This document shows, piece by piece, positions 9,000 through 19,917 of a DNA stretch of 24,232 nt. Both the position numbers and the translations under genes were made by a program. Each line of letters starts with the position of its first letter. The first letter of the stretch is position 1. The notes below the pieces were generated by a model, which did no database searches, was not told the origin of the DNA, and saw only the letters and a program-made list of their open reading frames with translations. Source of the DNA: Rodentolepis nana (Eukaryota; Platyhelminthes; Cestoda; Cyclophyllidea; Hymenolepididae); NCBI GenBank assembly GCA_900617975.1, contig UZAE01012849.1:1-24232 (forward strand), written 5' to 3'.

Positions 9000-9560
9000 C
9001 CAATCTCGATCATGGTTTTTAATCGCTCAAGCCCCGATACCTTGAGCAGGCTGAAAATGCACTTTGTATGTTATTAGTGCCTTTCTCCACATATAACGGT
9101 CCATCTGGTTAAGATCTTGAGAGTTCAAAGGCCAGCCATATATTGGAACCGAAAGCGGCGTAAAAATTAGCCGTCAGCGATTTTTCGACCTTTCTCTGGA
9201 GCGTGGAAGGGAGCCGAGTCATGTTGGCACCATACATGTGGCTTGTTGTTGATTATCATCCTTCGTTTGTCAAGGTTTAAGTACTGCTAAGGTTAGTAAT
9301 TCCATGGAGAGTGCTAAATTCAACCTCAGTCAAGGTAGGGTTCGCATTTATTTCTTAGAGGAGGATACACGTCCGAAAAAAACCGAGAAATTTTATTTGC
9401 ATGACTCGAAGAGTATTCGTTCGACTGCATACAAGCCAAGCTAAATGGTACTCCTCGTGAGTGTTTTAATTCTTGACAAAAGATTTTGCTTCGTCGTGGA
9501 AAAGATCGGATTGTTTGTGTTTCACCAGTACACTTCATTTTACCCAGAGGTTATTTTGCC
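9000..9560 (-). pseudogene. Decayed mariner-type (DD34D) transposase
   Basis: On the minus strand the frame around 9160-9235 reads a QHDSAPFHA motif, equivalent to the family's conserved QDxAPxH block, followed by an in-frame stop. In the next frame, around 9090-9150, it reads GWPLNSQDLNQMDRYMW, equivalent to WPxxSPDLNPxDxxxW. Between the second and third catalytic aspartates (codons at 9218-9220 and 9114-9116) lie 101 bases, one short of the 34 codons expected in mariner. This shows a one-base deletion with otherwise conserved spacing. Upstream, about 9430-9510, a frame with FHDEAKSF may be the first catalytic region (FSDEKxF-like), also broken. Terminal inverted repeats were not found. It cannot encode active transposase and the coordinates are approximate. 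Confidence 0.75.
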
Positions 9561-10429
9561 TAGTTTTACTCAGACGATTTCATTGCAAAAAGTTGGTTTC
9601 TGAGCTTGTAGAAGCGAAGGATTACATTAACTGGACGCTTCATGCATAAGGCCCAAAAATAGCACCCAGTCCGGAAAATCTGGAAACCAGTTCAGCTAAA
9701 CTTTTTGAATCCGCGTTTTTCATCGTAATATCTTCTTTTTTACCTCTTATCTGAACTGTCCAATTCACTCAGATTACACCGAAAGATCCACATGTCTAAA
9801 ATTGTTTAAATAATTTGCTTTGTTAATATCAGTAACAATGGTAGTGCTAATTTAAAAAATGTTTAAGTCATTGATAGAAAATAATTTCCACCCAGTGGAG
9901 CTTTACGTATTTGTGAAGTTTCATGTTGCTCACTGAGTTTTGAATTAAAGTGCAACTGCAGGAATTGAATTTCAGCGAATTCGAAATCTTTATATTATCA
10001 CGAGGTCTGTCACAATATTTAATATGTGATGCGTATATTTATTTGAGTTTAAGCTTTAAAATCATTTACTATTTCGACGATCCGTGTACTTCTTTCAAGG
10101 CAGTTAAATGTATAATTTAATTTTGTGCGACTTTACAAAGCTAAATTCCACTCCGATCTCATCGATTATAAATTTATTAATAATTTTAATACTAGGACAC
10201 AATAGTTATAGAAGTACTATTAAAATATTACTACTGCAAAACAGATTGTTTTAAATATGTCCTTAAATTAACTAATATACCTTAACAGTAATGTGGAAAC
10301 AGAGCGCATGAAATGGAAGGTGTTTATTGTATATTTTGACAAACCATCCACGTGCTTAATCATTAAATAAATCGATATTATTCTATGTTGCAGAAATTCA
10401 ATTCGAATCGGCTACACATTCAAAACACA

Positions 10430-10442
10430 TTCCAGAATGTTC
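10430..10442 (+). promoter_or_regulatory. Heat-shock-element-like TTCnnGAAnnTTC
   Basis: TTCCAGAATGTTC is a perfect three-unit heat shock factor consensus, extended to a near palindrome CCAGAATGTTCTGG. No gene start is identifiable nearby; the next supported exon is 2.2 kb downstream. With nine fixed bases in a window this size it could well be chance. Confidence 0.25.
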
Positions 10443-11202
10443 TGGGACTGGCGAGGCTCCTATTATCAGGATCGATAACGTTATTAACACCATATTATTG
10501 CCAATTTTCTCAGACAAACTCAGTTACTTAAAAGTCAGCGACAGTTTGAAATTCGAGTTGAGTTTATAAAATTACATGACCCTAGTTCCTCTATGATATA
10601 TTCACATAAAACTGCTTTGTATTCCACTACTAATAGGACTACAAAGAAGCCATAAAGCTGGCAAACATTCATCATTACTCTTCTTAGAATTGCATATAAA
10701 TAGTCATCAAGCTTGAGTATATGGCATTGTTTAACAACCAAAGTGTTATTTCTTAGAGTTATGAATACTGCAAAGGCACATAAAACTTATCACCGTTGCA
10801 GTAAGCACTTAAATACGCCCTATCAGGCATTACAATCAATAATACTCATAGAAGTGCCAACTTAGATTTGATTAATCCAATTAACTTGAAATAAAACCAA
10901 TGCTTTTGTAAGTTATATTTCATGAAATAGTTCCGAAGGTAGTATCGTGAGCTGGTCACTGAAGACGATCAAAGTGGGAACTCCAAAATGCTTGGAATAT
11001 CAAACCGGTTTTTGCAGAGATAGTAATATAAAACGTTATAATTTAAAAATTATTCATGTAAAGATAATTTTATCTAATTGATAATAGGGACTATTTAATT
11101 TTCACAGAAAAATAAATCATTGAATAAAAATAAGTCTAATTTTGTTGCAATGAATCCTGTTGCAAAATTCAAATAGAAGTGCAGGAAAAATTGTAAGTAT
11201 CT

Positions 11203-11214
11203 CCCCCCCCCCCC
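11203..11214. repeat. C homopolymer, 12 bases
   Basis: Twelve C in AT-rich surroundings, just after TTGTAAGTATCT. Confidence 0.95.
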
Positions 11215-12627
11215 ACCAACCAGGGATTCAATAATTCTTTATATTTCACAAAGATAATGACCAGTTCGACTCTTATGTATCCGCCCTGTACTAATTCGCT
11301 AACATCTTTTTCTTAACTAGTCTGAATTCTTCATATGACCAGAAAGTGTATATAAATGCCACTTAATAAAGTAACTCTATAAGATATTAAAAGATATGAC
11401 AGACAAGTGAAAGTTAATCGTTATTTACAACGCTAGGATAATTCAGTAATTTATAATGATATTACGGTACTAATTTATTAATCTAAAATGTTTTAATGCA
11501 TGCTAATAGAGTGGTCTGTTTTGGTTTAGACATAATGAACTGATTATAAATTATATTATAAAATTATATATCTTGTAATGCCACACATAAAATTGGTACC
11601 GAAATACGGAATTTAGACGCTTTCAGTGAAATATGACAAGACATGTAACATTCCAGAGCACTGCACACAGAGGCACTTAATATCCATCATATTACATGAC
11701 CGAACTTTGTATAAGTAATTTTTGACATTAGTGATGTAAGTTCTTCTGCGTATAGATAAAGTACGTGAAAAGGTGAGTTCTTGCGAATTTTCATAGTTTG
11801 GAACAGTCTTTCAATAGGTTTAAATCATTTTAAAGATATTCGAATAATTTATATCACAATTCACAGAGAATGGCAACACTTCGAAAGAATTATGTAAATC
11901 CAGTAATCAGAGCATAAATAATCGAAGTTAAGTATGTCATAAGAATTTGATTTGTGGATATCGCTATGTTTAAGTACTGGATATATCACGGTTTATTAAA
12001 TATAAAATCTTAAATCATATTGAAACTAAACCATTAGAATAAAAATAATACACAGTAATTTTAAAATAAAACTTTATGATAGTATATATTTATCTTAGAA
12101 AAAATTATAATCACATATTTTTGCTTTTGTTTAAGCCTTTCAATAACACCGGACTTTCTAAATTGGCAGACTACACGGTTATGCATATCCGTGAAGTGTG
12201 GATTTTATACTACCTTAAGAATGGCTAAATTAGCACAATTTCCATGCTGTATAGAATCTTGGCTTCTTGTATGGGGTAATTACCTTACTTATTGAATTCA
12301 TTTCGACTAATTTTGAATTTTTCATCCTAATTTTAACGCTTTTTGTCTAATGACCAGCACAACTTTTTTTAGGAATTAATTTCTTTGTTTTCACAAAATT
12401 TCATGTTATTAATATAATAATATTTTATTAAAAATATAGTTATTTTTATATAATATTTTATTCTCGGGTTATTGCATGTTTTTTGCTCGATTTTCACTAG
12501 AGAGGATAATCAATATTCCTAAAAACTCATTATTTCGCTTTACGTTAATTTTTTCTTTAATATTTTAACTAGCAATGGTTTTTATCTTTTAATTTGATGA
12601 AAATCTAGCTTTTATTTTTTATTTTAG

Positions 12628-13295
12628 ATATACCATCAGTAGAATTCGATTACATATTTAACGAGATCGCAGGAACTTATCTACCCCTGCCTATTTGGAC
12701 CCCATATTTCTGCATTTGTAGAGAAGATGAAGGGAAGTTCAGTTTGTTCTCCGAAGAAAAGGTAGACCTACTCTAATCTCGTAGTATTTCATACATTGAT
12801 ATGTATTGAATTTTTTTCAGTTTTCAAAATATTTGTCTGATTTATTTTAGTGTGCCTATTCGGAGTCAATACCGAAGCATCTTCATGTCTGTAGATTTAA
12901 TCAAAGTCGACCACTGTGTCCTGGCAAGTTGATTTCAAATAATTTGAATTTTATCTTGATATTTTAAATAAACTATATTTGTGATTTAGCATTTAATCAA
13001 GCATATGTAGATAAATATTCAGTATATTAAGTGTTCATGCTTAACGTTTGCTTTAAATTCAGATTTTTCTTAATTATTTGAACGTTCAGGTGTGATAATT
13101 CCTAGAAACTTTTTTGAAAGAAAGTGTTTCGTCAATTCCCAGACTCATTATTTGAATAAATTGGGGAAAGCATTTTCAATGAAAAATAATCTTTGTATTG
13201 CTCTGTTTTCTGTTTCATCGATGGGAAGATTTTTTTATTATTTTTTTGACAAACTCAGTGGAGATAGTTGCTTACGTCATTGTGCTTTTTTCTAA
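12628..13295 (+). CDS. 3' part of an unknown Cys/His-rich protein, three exons
   Basis: Exons 12628-12761, 12851-12923 and 13090-13295 join in phase (0, then 1) and give 136 residues to a TAA. The 5' end is missing: exon 1 begins in phase 1 after a T-rich TTTTAG acceptor and has no ATG. Intron 1 (89 bases) is GT-AG. Intron 2 (166 bases) would use a GC donor, CCTG then GCAAGT, the standard context for GC-AG introns; a GT donor four bases later would instead stop after a few residues. Exon 1 is clearly more GC-rich than its AT-rich flanks. The peptide has FCIC at 27-30, C45, H54, H56, C58, C67, C81 and H88. C-x9-H-x3-C faintly recalls CHHC/C2HC zinc fingers, but no family fits well. The end is hydrophobic and aromatic. 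An extracellular Cys-rich domain is an alternative. Confidence 0.5.
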
Positions 13296-13300
13296 ATAAA
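13295..13300 (+). terminator. Polyadenylation signal AATAAA overlapping the stop codon
   Basis: The last A of the TAA stop (13293-13295) is the first A of AATAAA. If used, the 3' UTR would be only some 15-30 bases and would end in or near the palindrome at 13304-13337. Confidence 0.4.
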
Positions 13301-13303
13301 TCG

Positions 13304-13337
13304 ATCTCATATAGTCATTATAATGACTATATGAGAT
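13304..13337. repeat. Perfect 34-base palindrome
   Basis: ATCTCATATAGTCATTA followed directly by its exact reverse complement; 17 bases each side, no spacer. It starts 9 bases after the stop codon of the preceding gene. In RNA it would form an almost loop-free hairpin, in DNA a possible cruciform. The arms are too short and too isolated to call it a MITE. Confidence 0.95.
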
Positions 13338-14044
13338 AGTTTTCATGGAAGATAAAATGAACATTTTTACACATTATATTATATTTAAAATTCTTGATCA
13401 CATAAACTGTGAAGCATATTTTTCTACAATGGCCAGACGAGTTACCGAGTTCTTTAGAAGACAATTTTCTCTATTTTGTCGGGCATGTTTAGTGATCTGA
13501 TAATCAAAATTTACTTGAGGAGATTCGATTTAGTATAAGTTGGCAAAGGGAGAATTGTCATTTTAATTAACCTTAAGAAAAACAGTGTGTAAATCAATTG
13601 TATCAGTTAAAACAGCTCGTACCTCATCTAGTATTGACTTAAATCGTCAATTTCTCGAAAAAGGAAAAAAAATAATTTAGCGCTCAGTAGGAGTGAAAGA
13701 ATCATAGATCCTTTAGCAAAAGACACTCATCCCCTCATTGATCGGTAATTACAATTGCAGCTGTTTATACAGGCCTCTCCCTTTTAACTTTCCCTTCTAT
13801 CTAACTCATGAATTGCCAATTGGATTACTGTCAAAGTTGTTTATTCAATTAGAATTACATTTCGCCTCTTTTTACTTGGCTTGAAATCACTTTTCATTGC
13901 ATAAATTTTAACGCGTATAGACTTACAACTATGCGCGAATTCAGACATCTTAGAAACAGTGGATTGGTACTTTCAGATCGCATGAGTTAGGATAGTTGGT
14001 CGTAGTATCACTTTCGCAATGTTAATACTTCCCCACCCTCCACA

Positions 14045-14058
14045 CCCCCCCCCTCCCC
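14045..14058. repeat. C-rich tract (C9-T-C4+)
   Basis: Nine C then T and five C, the core of a longer pyrimidine tract starting near 14031. Confidence 0.9.
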
Positions 14059-14166
14059 CGAAAATTTTGCACAATTCTGCACACTTTTAGGTGGCAGCAG
14101 AGGTGCTAACACTCCTGCCCTGTACGAGACTCATCATTACCAACCGATGTTTACCCGGGTTATTTG

Positions 14167-14180
14167 CACACACACACACA
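14167..14180. repeat. (CA)7 microsatellite
   Basis: Perfect CA run, followed 170 bases later by a TA run (14354-14368). Confidence 0.9.
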
Positions 14181-14353
14181 AAATCTTCTTCTTTTCCATA
14201 TGTGCACCTTTCCTGCACTTGCTTCTCTTCCATTCTCTTTTGAGAAATTGTCAATTTCAATTATTACACATTTTATTGCCGCCTTTCCTGGGTGCATCTT
14301 TTTGCTGCGTTTGCTCCTATTGCCACCATGAACGGGAAATGCAAAAGCCTCGC

Positions 14354-14368
14354 ATATATATATATATA
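14354..14368. repeat. (AT)n microsatellite, 15 bases
   Basis: Perfect alternating AT run. Confidence 0.9.
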
Positions 14369-16568
14369 GCTCGCTTAGTAGTAGGATGTCTGTCATTTAG
14401 AGAATAATGCGAGGATAAATGGTACTGATTTTTTGTATAATAATACCTAGCAAAGAAATTATTTGCCCTCTCTCATTTTCTCCTAACGATTTTCGACACC
14501 ACTGTTATTTACCAGCGAAGCGAAGTGTGTTAGGGAGAGAGAGAGGGGCTTGTGATATTTTAATTTCCAATGTATAAATAATTTTTCGGTCATTATACCG
14601 CACAATATGATGCACAGTCTACTGAGGATTAAAAAGGGAATTAGAAATTGCAGAGAACACGTCTAGACTAGGCAACGCCTTGTGCATAGGAATTGACAAT
14701 TGGCATGTTTGTTAACGGGCTGGCCACTGAGTCAATGCCTTTCAGTAAAATCAGAACTGCATTTGCAACTGCTTAACTGCAAGTATTCCAGATACAATAG
14801 CAGATATGAATATTCGTTTTGAAGGTCTATCAATTATTCAAATAATTCTTTGCCTATTTTTTGTTTCACCATTCTCATTTATATCATTCGTTCTACGCCT
14901 TCCATAGCAATCTTCTTTTAATTACTGGTTTAGGCTGATAATGTCGACATTTTTCTGTTTTTTTTTCACATTCTCAACGTCTCTATTTCCTTCCTTTTCA
15001 CATTTTGATTTGTCGTGTTCAAAGACAGACGACTCGCCACTTGGCCGCCATTACTATTGCTTCCATCTCACAAGCCTTGGATACCAATGAAGAAATTCAG
15101 ATATGCCAGATAATTTTATTTTAAAAAAGTGAAATATGCTTGATGCTGAGCATGGTTTCATAGATCCGTTTTAAATATTGATTTTAGTTGATCGATATCA
15201 CTTTTTCTGTGTGGAGAGGGTTTTTAAAATTTCCAGTTTCTGAAGACAAGGATTTCCGGGACGTAATTAGTCACTGTTAATAACGCGAACTAATTTTCTT
15301 TTAAATTTTCCTCTCTTGGGATGATATTTAAGTTGCGTTTAATTTTGCTTTATTTCACAATGAAAAAATGGGCATGAAACAGTTGAACTATCAGTAATTG
15401 GTGATGACAATGCCATTATAATTCCCATGCTGCATTGTTTAATATTAAATGAGTAAAGTCGAGCAACTTTCTTCAAAATAAAAATTCATTTTTGTTAAAT
15501 CTTCCAACTTGATGTGGACTTTTCATCATTATGTGAAGCTTCGGTTTGGTTGAGAATGTCATGTTTGAGATTTTTCTCTAAAATTAATGTTTACGAAGAC
15601 CCGTTAAGATTTGCCTAATCTCGAATGAATTATTTTCTTGTTTAAATTCTTGTTATGCTGCTTTTCCTAGCATCAAATTATCGCATTGCTTTTAAGCACG
15701 CATCATGAAGCCACCTTAAAAGCTTTCCACTCTAATCAAATGTGGGTCTTAATGAAAATCATCGAGTTTAGACGATTTCCTAGGGCTGAGCAAAGTGTTA
15801 TTGGATGGATAAATTTCCATATACCTTCTCCTAATTGAGCAATATTCGTGTCAATGTGCGTGCTGTGGTTGGATTGCACCTGCCACTGCTTAGATCGCAT
15901 TGAGAAATCTGCATATTTGCAATTTGCTCAACGCAGCTTTCATGTCACCTTATAGCATATTTAGAGGAACATTTCTAACCCAATCCCAGCGTTCGACTCA
16001 TTTCATTTTGAAGGTGAAACCACCCTGGTTACCGAAAAATAAATCCTTATAAAATCTCAACCCACTAACACAGTGTAAAATGATTCCTTCTGGTGTACGA
16101 ATTTTATAGGTAATTCCAGAAGCGCCTACTTACTCAGATCAACTCGAAATAAGCAGTTTTTGAAACTCCTATTTTATTCGCGCTTAGGAATAGAGTTCAA
16201 AAAAGCTTACGTTATGTTTCTTTTTATTATTTTAGTAAAAAAAGTTATAAAAAAGATATCTGATTTTTTTGCACATCCAGTCAACTCTAAGTATATTTTT
16301 AACTTAATGACAGGAAAGGTTCTGCAAACTCATCTGATATGGAACAACATTTGGGCATACTCTCTTCTCTTAACTTTTGCTATGAATGCCTCGTAAATCT
16401 GTTGAATAACTCCGTTATTTTTGTCATTGGAAAAATTGTCCACATTATTATAAAGTGCGAACAGCTATGCTGAAGAACTGCTAGGCGGTCTAGTTCTGCT
16501 CCTATAATATACCTGTTCACTGATAATCACCAGAGTTTCAATCCACTTTGATTGGAATGGGAGGGGGT

Positions 16569-16582
16569 GGGGGGGGGGGGGG
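16569..16582. repeat. G homopolymer, 14 bases
   Basis: Fourteen G preceded by GAGGGGGT. Together the tract is almost pure G for over 20 bases. Confidence 0.95.
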
Positions 16583-16609
16583 AGAGTTCTAAGAGAGAAT
16601 AGAATTAAT

Positions 16610-16876
16610 TCAAGGCATTATAGAGGAGTACAAGGTATTCTCCATGGCCTGATAGCAAATTAAGTTCGAAATAACCTCCAAACTGTAGATGCCTTCATAG
16701 GGTAAGGCTGACGGGAGATTGGTTATTCCACAACCAGTCAATTTGCTGCAATGTTTAAATAAGGCCACGTGGCTATTCTCTCGAAAGCTGCTATGAGAGT
16801 ATTTTGCATAGTAGAGATGAATTGTAGAGGGATTCCAATAATTTTCCTTAATTTGCAATCCTCGCTCCAGGCCCAT
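16610..16876 (-). CDS. Uncertain 88-codon intronless frame
   Basis: A true ATG with A at -3 and G at +4 opens 88 codons to TGA. Codon first positions show no strong G bias (about 19% by my count), and I recognise no domain, signal peptide or membrane segment. It could be a small gene, an exon or chance; chance is most likely. Confidence 0.15.
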   Translation of the reverse strand: MGLERGLQIKENYWNPSTIHLYYAKYSHSSFRENSHVALFKHCSKLTGCGITNLPSALPYEGIYSLEVISNLICYQAMENTLYSSIMP

Positions 16877-17245
16877 TTTAACGCGTTCGTATTCAGTCTT
16901 TGTGGTTATTTCTGTTATTTAAGATGTTTAGGAAGTGAAAATCCGCGCTCCTTTATATAAACAGGCAATTTCCATCCAGTGTCTTTTGTTTAGCTTTTGT
17001 GTGTTCAAGTTTGGTTTTGTGCTTCATTTCCATTCGTTTACATTTCAGTGGTCGTTTTAGCCGTTCAGGCTTACTTTGTACTTTCTTTAAGAAAAAGGAG
17101 GGAGTTTATTTTTATTTCAACGATCACGATCTGCATATCCCTTGCACTAATTCGAATTAAATGCAATTTTCTTTAGACAAATCCAAAGTAACTGCATGAT
17201 AATTTAATAAATGCATTTATATCCGAAGAAAAGTGGTCATTTCTA

Positions 17246-17551
17246 TATTTATTTATTTATTTCAAATGGCCTTTAGCTGACTTTGGGCTTCACAGAGGGG
17301 AAGGAACATCAAATTGAAAATAGTAGAGAGGGGAGGGGAACAGAATATTGATTAACAGATGTGAAAGGGTCAGGCAGACACAAAGGCAGAGTAAAGGTAA
17401 GATGAGTACTGTGAAAGTGGTGAAATATGACAAACAGTGGAGACATGGTAGTTTGAAGTCAGAAGTCAACTGCCGATTAATAGACTGCTTCGCCGTGTGA
17501 GTATACGTTGCTCAGGGTGCAACGTGTGTAGGTAAGTGTATCGCACACCCC
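17246..17551 (-). repeat. SINE-like dispersed repeat, copy 3
   Basis: Same family and orientation as 6335-6616. It has the (TATT)n end, TTCAAATGGC, CTGACTTTGGGCTTCACAG, GGTAAGATGAGTACTGTGAA, AGTCAGAAGTCAACTGCC, GTGAGTATACGTTGCTCAGG and TATCGCACACCCC. It keeps the segment deleted in copy 2, but lacks about 30 bases near the tail (between AAATGGC and CTTTAGCTGA) that copies 1 and 2 have. Different copies carry different deletions, as expected for old insertions. Confidence 0.8.
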
Positions 17552-18192
17552 AGTGATTCTTAATAAATGATAAACAATAAAGTGCGAATCAATGAAATTC
17601 GATTTTGAGATCGAAAGCTCTGTTGACTGATCGATTATCTCCCGCTAAGGAGAGAGTAAGACCTAACAAGGAATGGTTCAAGTTCTTTAAAGGGGGGTTT
17701 TGGCTGCATTGGCTGAAATGAAGGAGAAGTGCCATGGAGCTATTCAGATGTGAAGTTTAAGTATGTCTGATATCTTCCTTGTTTTTTCCTAGGTTAAACA
17801 CCTCGATTGAACCTCACTGGCTATGCTATGACAATCATCACTTTTCCAATAACTAACCACTTCAGCACAGATGCACACCGAACTTAATGAAACCTGCTAT
17901 GGAACTCGTTCACGAAGTTTGATTTGGGCATAGGAAAAGTGTCTCTATTGTCGTTCAGAATGAACCAGAGTAGATATAGTCTCCCACGTCGCAGGTTGCT
18001 CAGTTGCAGGTTGCTTTGGTTTTGTAAAAGTAGACCATTTCTCCCCTCCACACACGGCAGACTTAATCTGCACGTTTCCTTACCATCCATACACATGCAC
18101 TTATCACCTCTCACTCACTGATCTACTTTAGCAGTGTAATTTGCCCTTGATAGCAGGAGTGCTATATATACGTAGTTAAGTTGTTTTAATGT
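17552..18192. other. No supported gene; short direct repeat
   Basis: GCAGGTTGCT occurs twice in tandem with a 15-base period (17991-18000 and 18006-18015). A minus frame of 76 codons at 17884-18114 has a Cys-containing start but no splice or start-site support. TATATATA lies near 18163. Confidence 0.5.
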
Positions 18193-18623
18193 ATGCGTGA
18201 GTTGCCACGCGTGTACTTGACCAGAAATACCACGTACTGTTCCTCTTTTTTTTGTAAATTTCGACTTTGTCCTCCAATAATTTTCACTTTCAAGATAGCA
18301 ATAAATGGTCATGAAATCTGTGCGCGCGGGCTAATAGACGAAGCACACTTCGTTGAGAGCATACTCAATAGAATCGTTGGTTGGATAAAAGCTCAAGCTG
18401 AACTCCTCTTCTTCTGCTATATTTAAATTTTAAGCGGTTGAGTATCTCGCAACACCGTTTGCTCATTGGACTAGTGGCCACCATAGCCAAACCCATTGTT
18501 CAGTATGCACCGAATGCCTTAGAAGAGTATTTGCTTCATTTCAGAGGAGAATTGAGTTCCGGTTTTCCAAATGATGTCAGTGACCCTTCTAGGCACATCG
18601 ATCATGCATTTGTCTGGGAATGA
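18193..18623 (+). CDS. Possible small gene or two terminal exons, unknown product
   Basis: Two open segments in the same region have coding-like first-position G content. The first starts at ATG 18193, or as an exon after the TTTCAAG acceptor at 18295, and contains GLIDEAHFVESILNRI. It either ends at TAA 18424-18426 or leaves through a weak donor GTTGGT at 18376. The second (18435-18623) follows a CTCCTCTTCTTCTG tract and TTTTAAG, and contains IGLVATIAKPIVQYAPNALE before TGA. Using the weak donor, the intron is 59 bases and the join is in phase 0. TATATATA lies about 25-30 bases before the ATG. No family is recognised. Absence of AATAAA soon after the stop counts against it. Confidence 0.25.
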
Positions 18624-18903
18624 GGACTCTAAATTTGTTTTTTTTCTGAGAATGACATTATAAATGAGGCAGTGTCGTTTGGTCTATAAAGAGTTTTAGT
18701 CCGTTCTATAGCTTTTTGAATAATTTGTTAGATATAGAGACTTCAAGCGAGCAATATTATTTGACATCTATGCACAAATGCAAGCCTCTTTGGCCAGATT
18801 TTGTGGGTAAGACAAATAGGTTTTTTCGTATGAAAAATGCATCATCCCGGTTACAAAGTTTTAAAATGAATCTTAGCGGATGTTGCTAAGCCTTTTTGGA
18901 GGT

Positions 18904-18920
18904 GGGGGGGAGGGGGGGGG
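18904..18920. repeat. G-rich tract (G7-A-G9)
   Basis: Two G runs of seven and nine separated by one A, followed by AGGGAGGA. Confidence 0.95.
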
Positions 18921-19265
18921 AGGGAGGACAACTTGCCCCAAATCTTTCATTGGGCATTCTTTGCTGCACTTCCTGATATATCACGCACCCAATTTGTTTA
19001 TGAGTTAAAAACAAGGAAGGTAGACATTCCTACACAGAGTCTCCTTTTGATCCTTATTAAATAGATCTCCACAGTTACGCCTAAGTTTTCTCCTGCTTGG
19101 GGTTCCAGTTGAGCGGAAAATGTTGCTGACTCGGGTTTAGTTGGATCATTACCCATCCATAGATTTCAGATTAGCAGCTTCTAGAGATAATGGAGAACTC
19201 TAATTTTATTTACCGAGACACTGATAGCGGAAGTCAGGAGCCTTTTCATTTGGGAAGAGGGACTA

Positions 19266-19284
19266 TGGTGGTGGTGGTGGTGGT
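19266..19284. repeat. (TGG)6 trinucleotide repeat
   Basis: Perfect TGG repeat. On the minus strand it would encode a His run in an unsupported frame. Confidence 0.9.
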
Positions 19285-19902
19285 AGGGAAAAACTTGTTT
19301 ACTAGGTTCACCTAATAAATCCTTCCTCACTAGTGGGGCGGATAAGTGACGTCTCTTCCATATTAAAATTGCCCACAATTTTGTATTTTATTCTAACTTT
19401 GGTTGTGTTTCTTAAGGTGTTGTATCAGAGAGATGAAGGGGTCGGGGGTAAAGGGAGATCTCTATGGTAATAAGACTTTTGACCCCTCCTTCCATATCAA
19501 TTCAGATTATTTAACTAAGAACTACGTTTTATTCGCATTTATTTGAGCATTAAATTTATAGCTTCTCGTGGTTTATGTATATGAGTTTTCATTCATTGGG
19601 ATGTTCACTTTGTCATCTAAATATGGGCTTTTATGCTCATTTTAAAGCCTATACTGAACTGAAGCCATATTTTTTGTAATTACTAATTTAAAGGCCACAT
19701 ATATCCCCTCTTCGGGAGATGCTCGCCATCAATCATTGAGATATTGTGTTGAGCAACACCCTACCTACTGTAATACGAATCGTAATTATATGAAATACCT
19801 AGTTTCTGTATAATCAAACAAAGAAAATCTGGTAAGGTTCTCATTATTTCTGTTACTTAGCAATGAAGTTGTCAATTAACTTTGGGACAACTTCAAGTCC
19901 AA

Positions 19903-19917
19903 TGTGTGTGTGTGTGT
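19903..19917. repeat. (TG)7 microsatellite
   Basis: Perfect TG dinucleotide run. Confidence 0.9.

Larger units (their letters stand above)
9561..12627. other. Long AT-rich stretch, no supported gene
   Basis: Over 3 kb with very few open frames; both strands are dense with stops. From about 11.8 to 12.6 kb it becomes extremely AT-rich, with a direct repeat of TAATATTTTATT near 12418-12475. Items inside are a heat-shock-element-like site (10430), a 12-base C run (11203) and an isolated consensus donor (AAAAG then GTGAGT at 11773). The donor sits 17 bases after a pyrimidine-led TATAG, so a 17-base micro-exon is conceivable but unsupported. The stretch may be the upstream intron(s) or flank of the gene at 12628. 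Confidence 0.6.
13338..17245. other. Long stretch with no supported gene
   Basis: I see no multi-exon gene in either strand. Contents: C-rich tract 14031-14059, CA and TA microsatellites near 14.2-14.4 kb, a G14 run at 16569, and an 88-codon minus frame at 16610-16876 listed separately. The sequence is otherwise AT-rich and stop-dense. Confidence 0.55.

Noticed and set aside
11740..11780. Possible 17-base micro-exon (TATAG acceptor, AAAAG then GTGAGT donor)
   Set aside because: Micro-exons are known in flatworms, but phase does not fit the 12628 exon and nothing else supports it.
14160..14407. Overlapping plus and minus frames across CA and TA microsatellites
   Set aside because: The frames are produced by simple repeats (CVCVC, YIYI); no other coding evidence.
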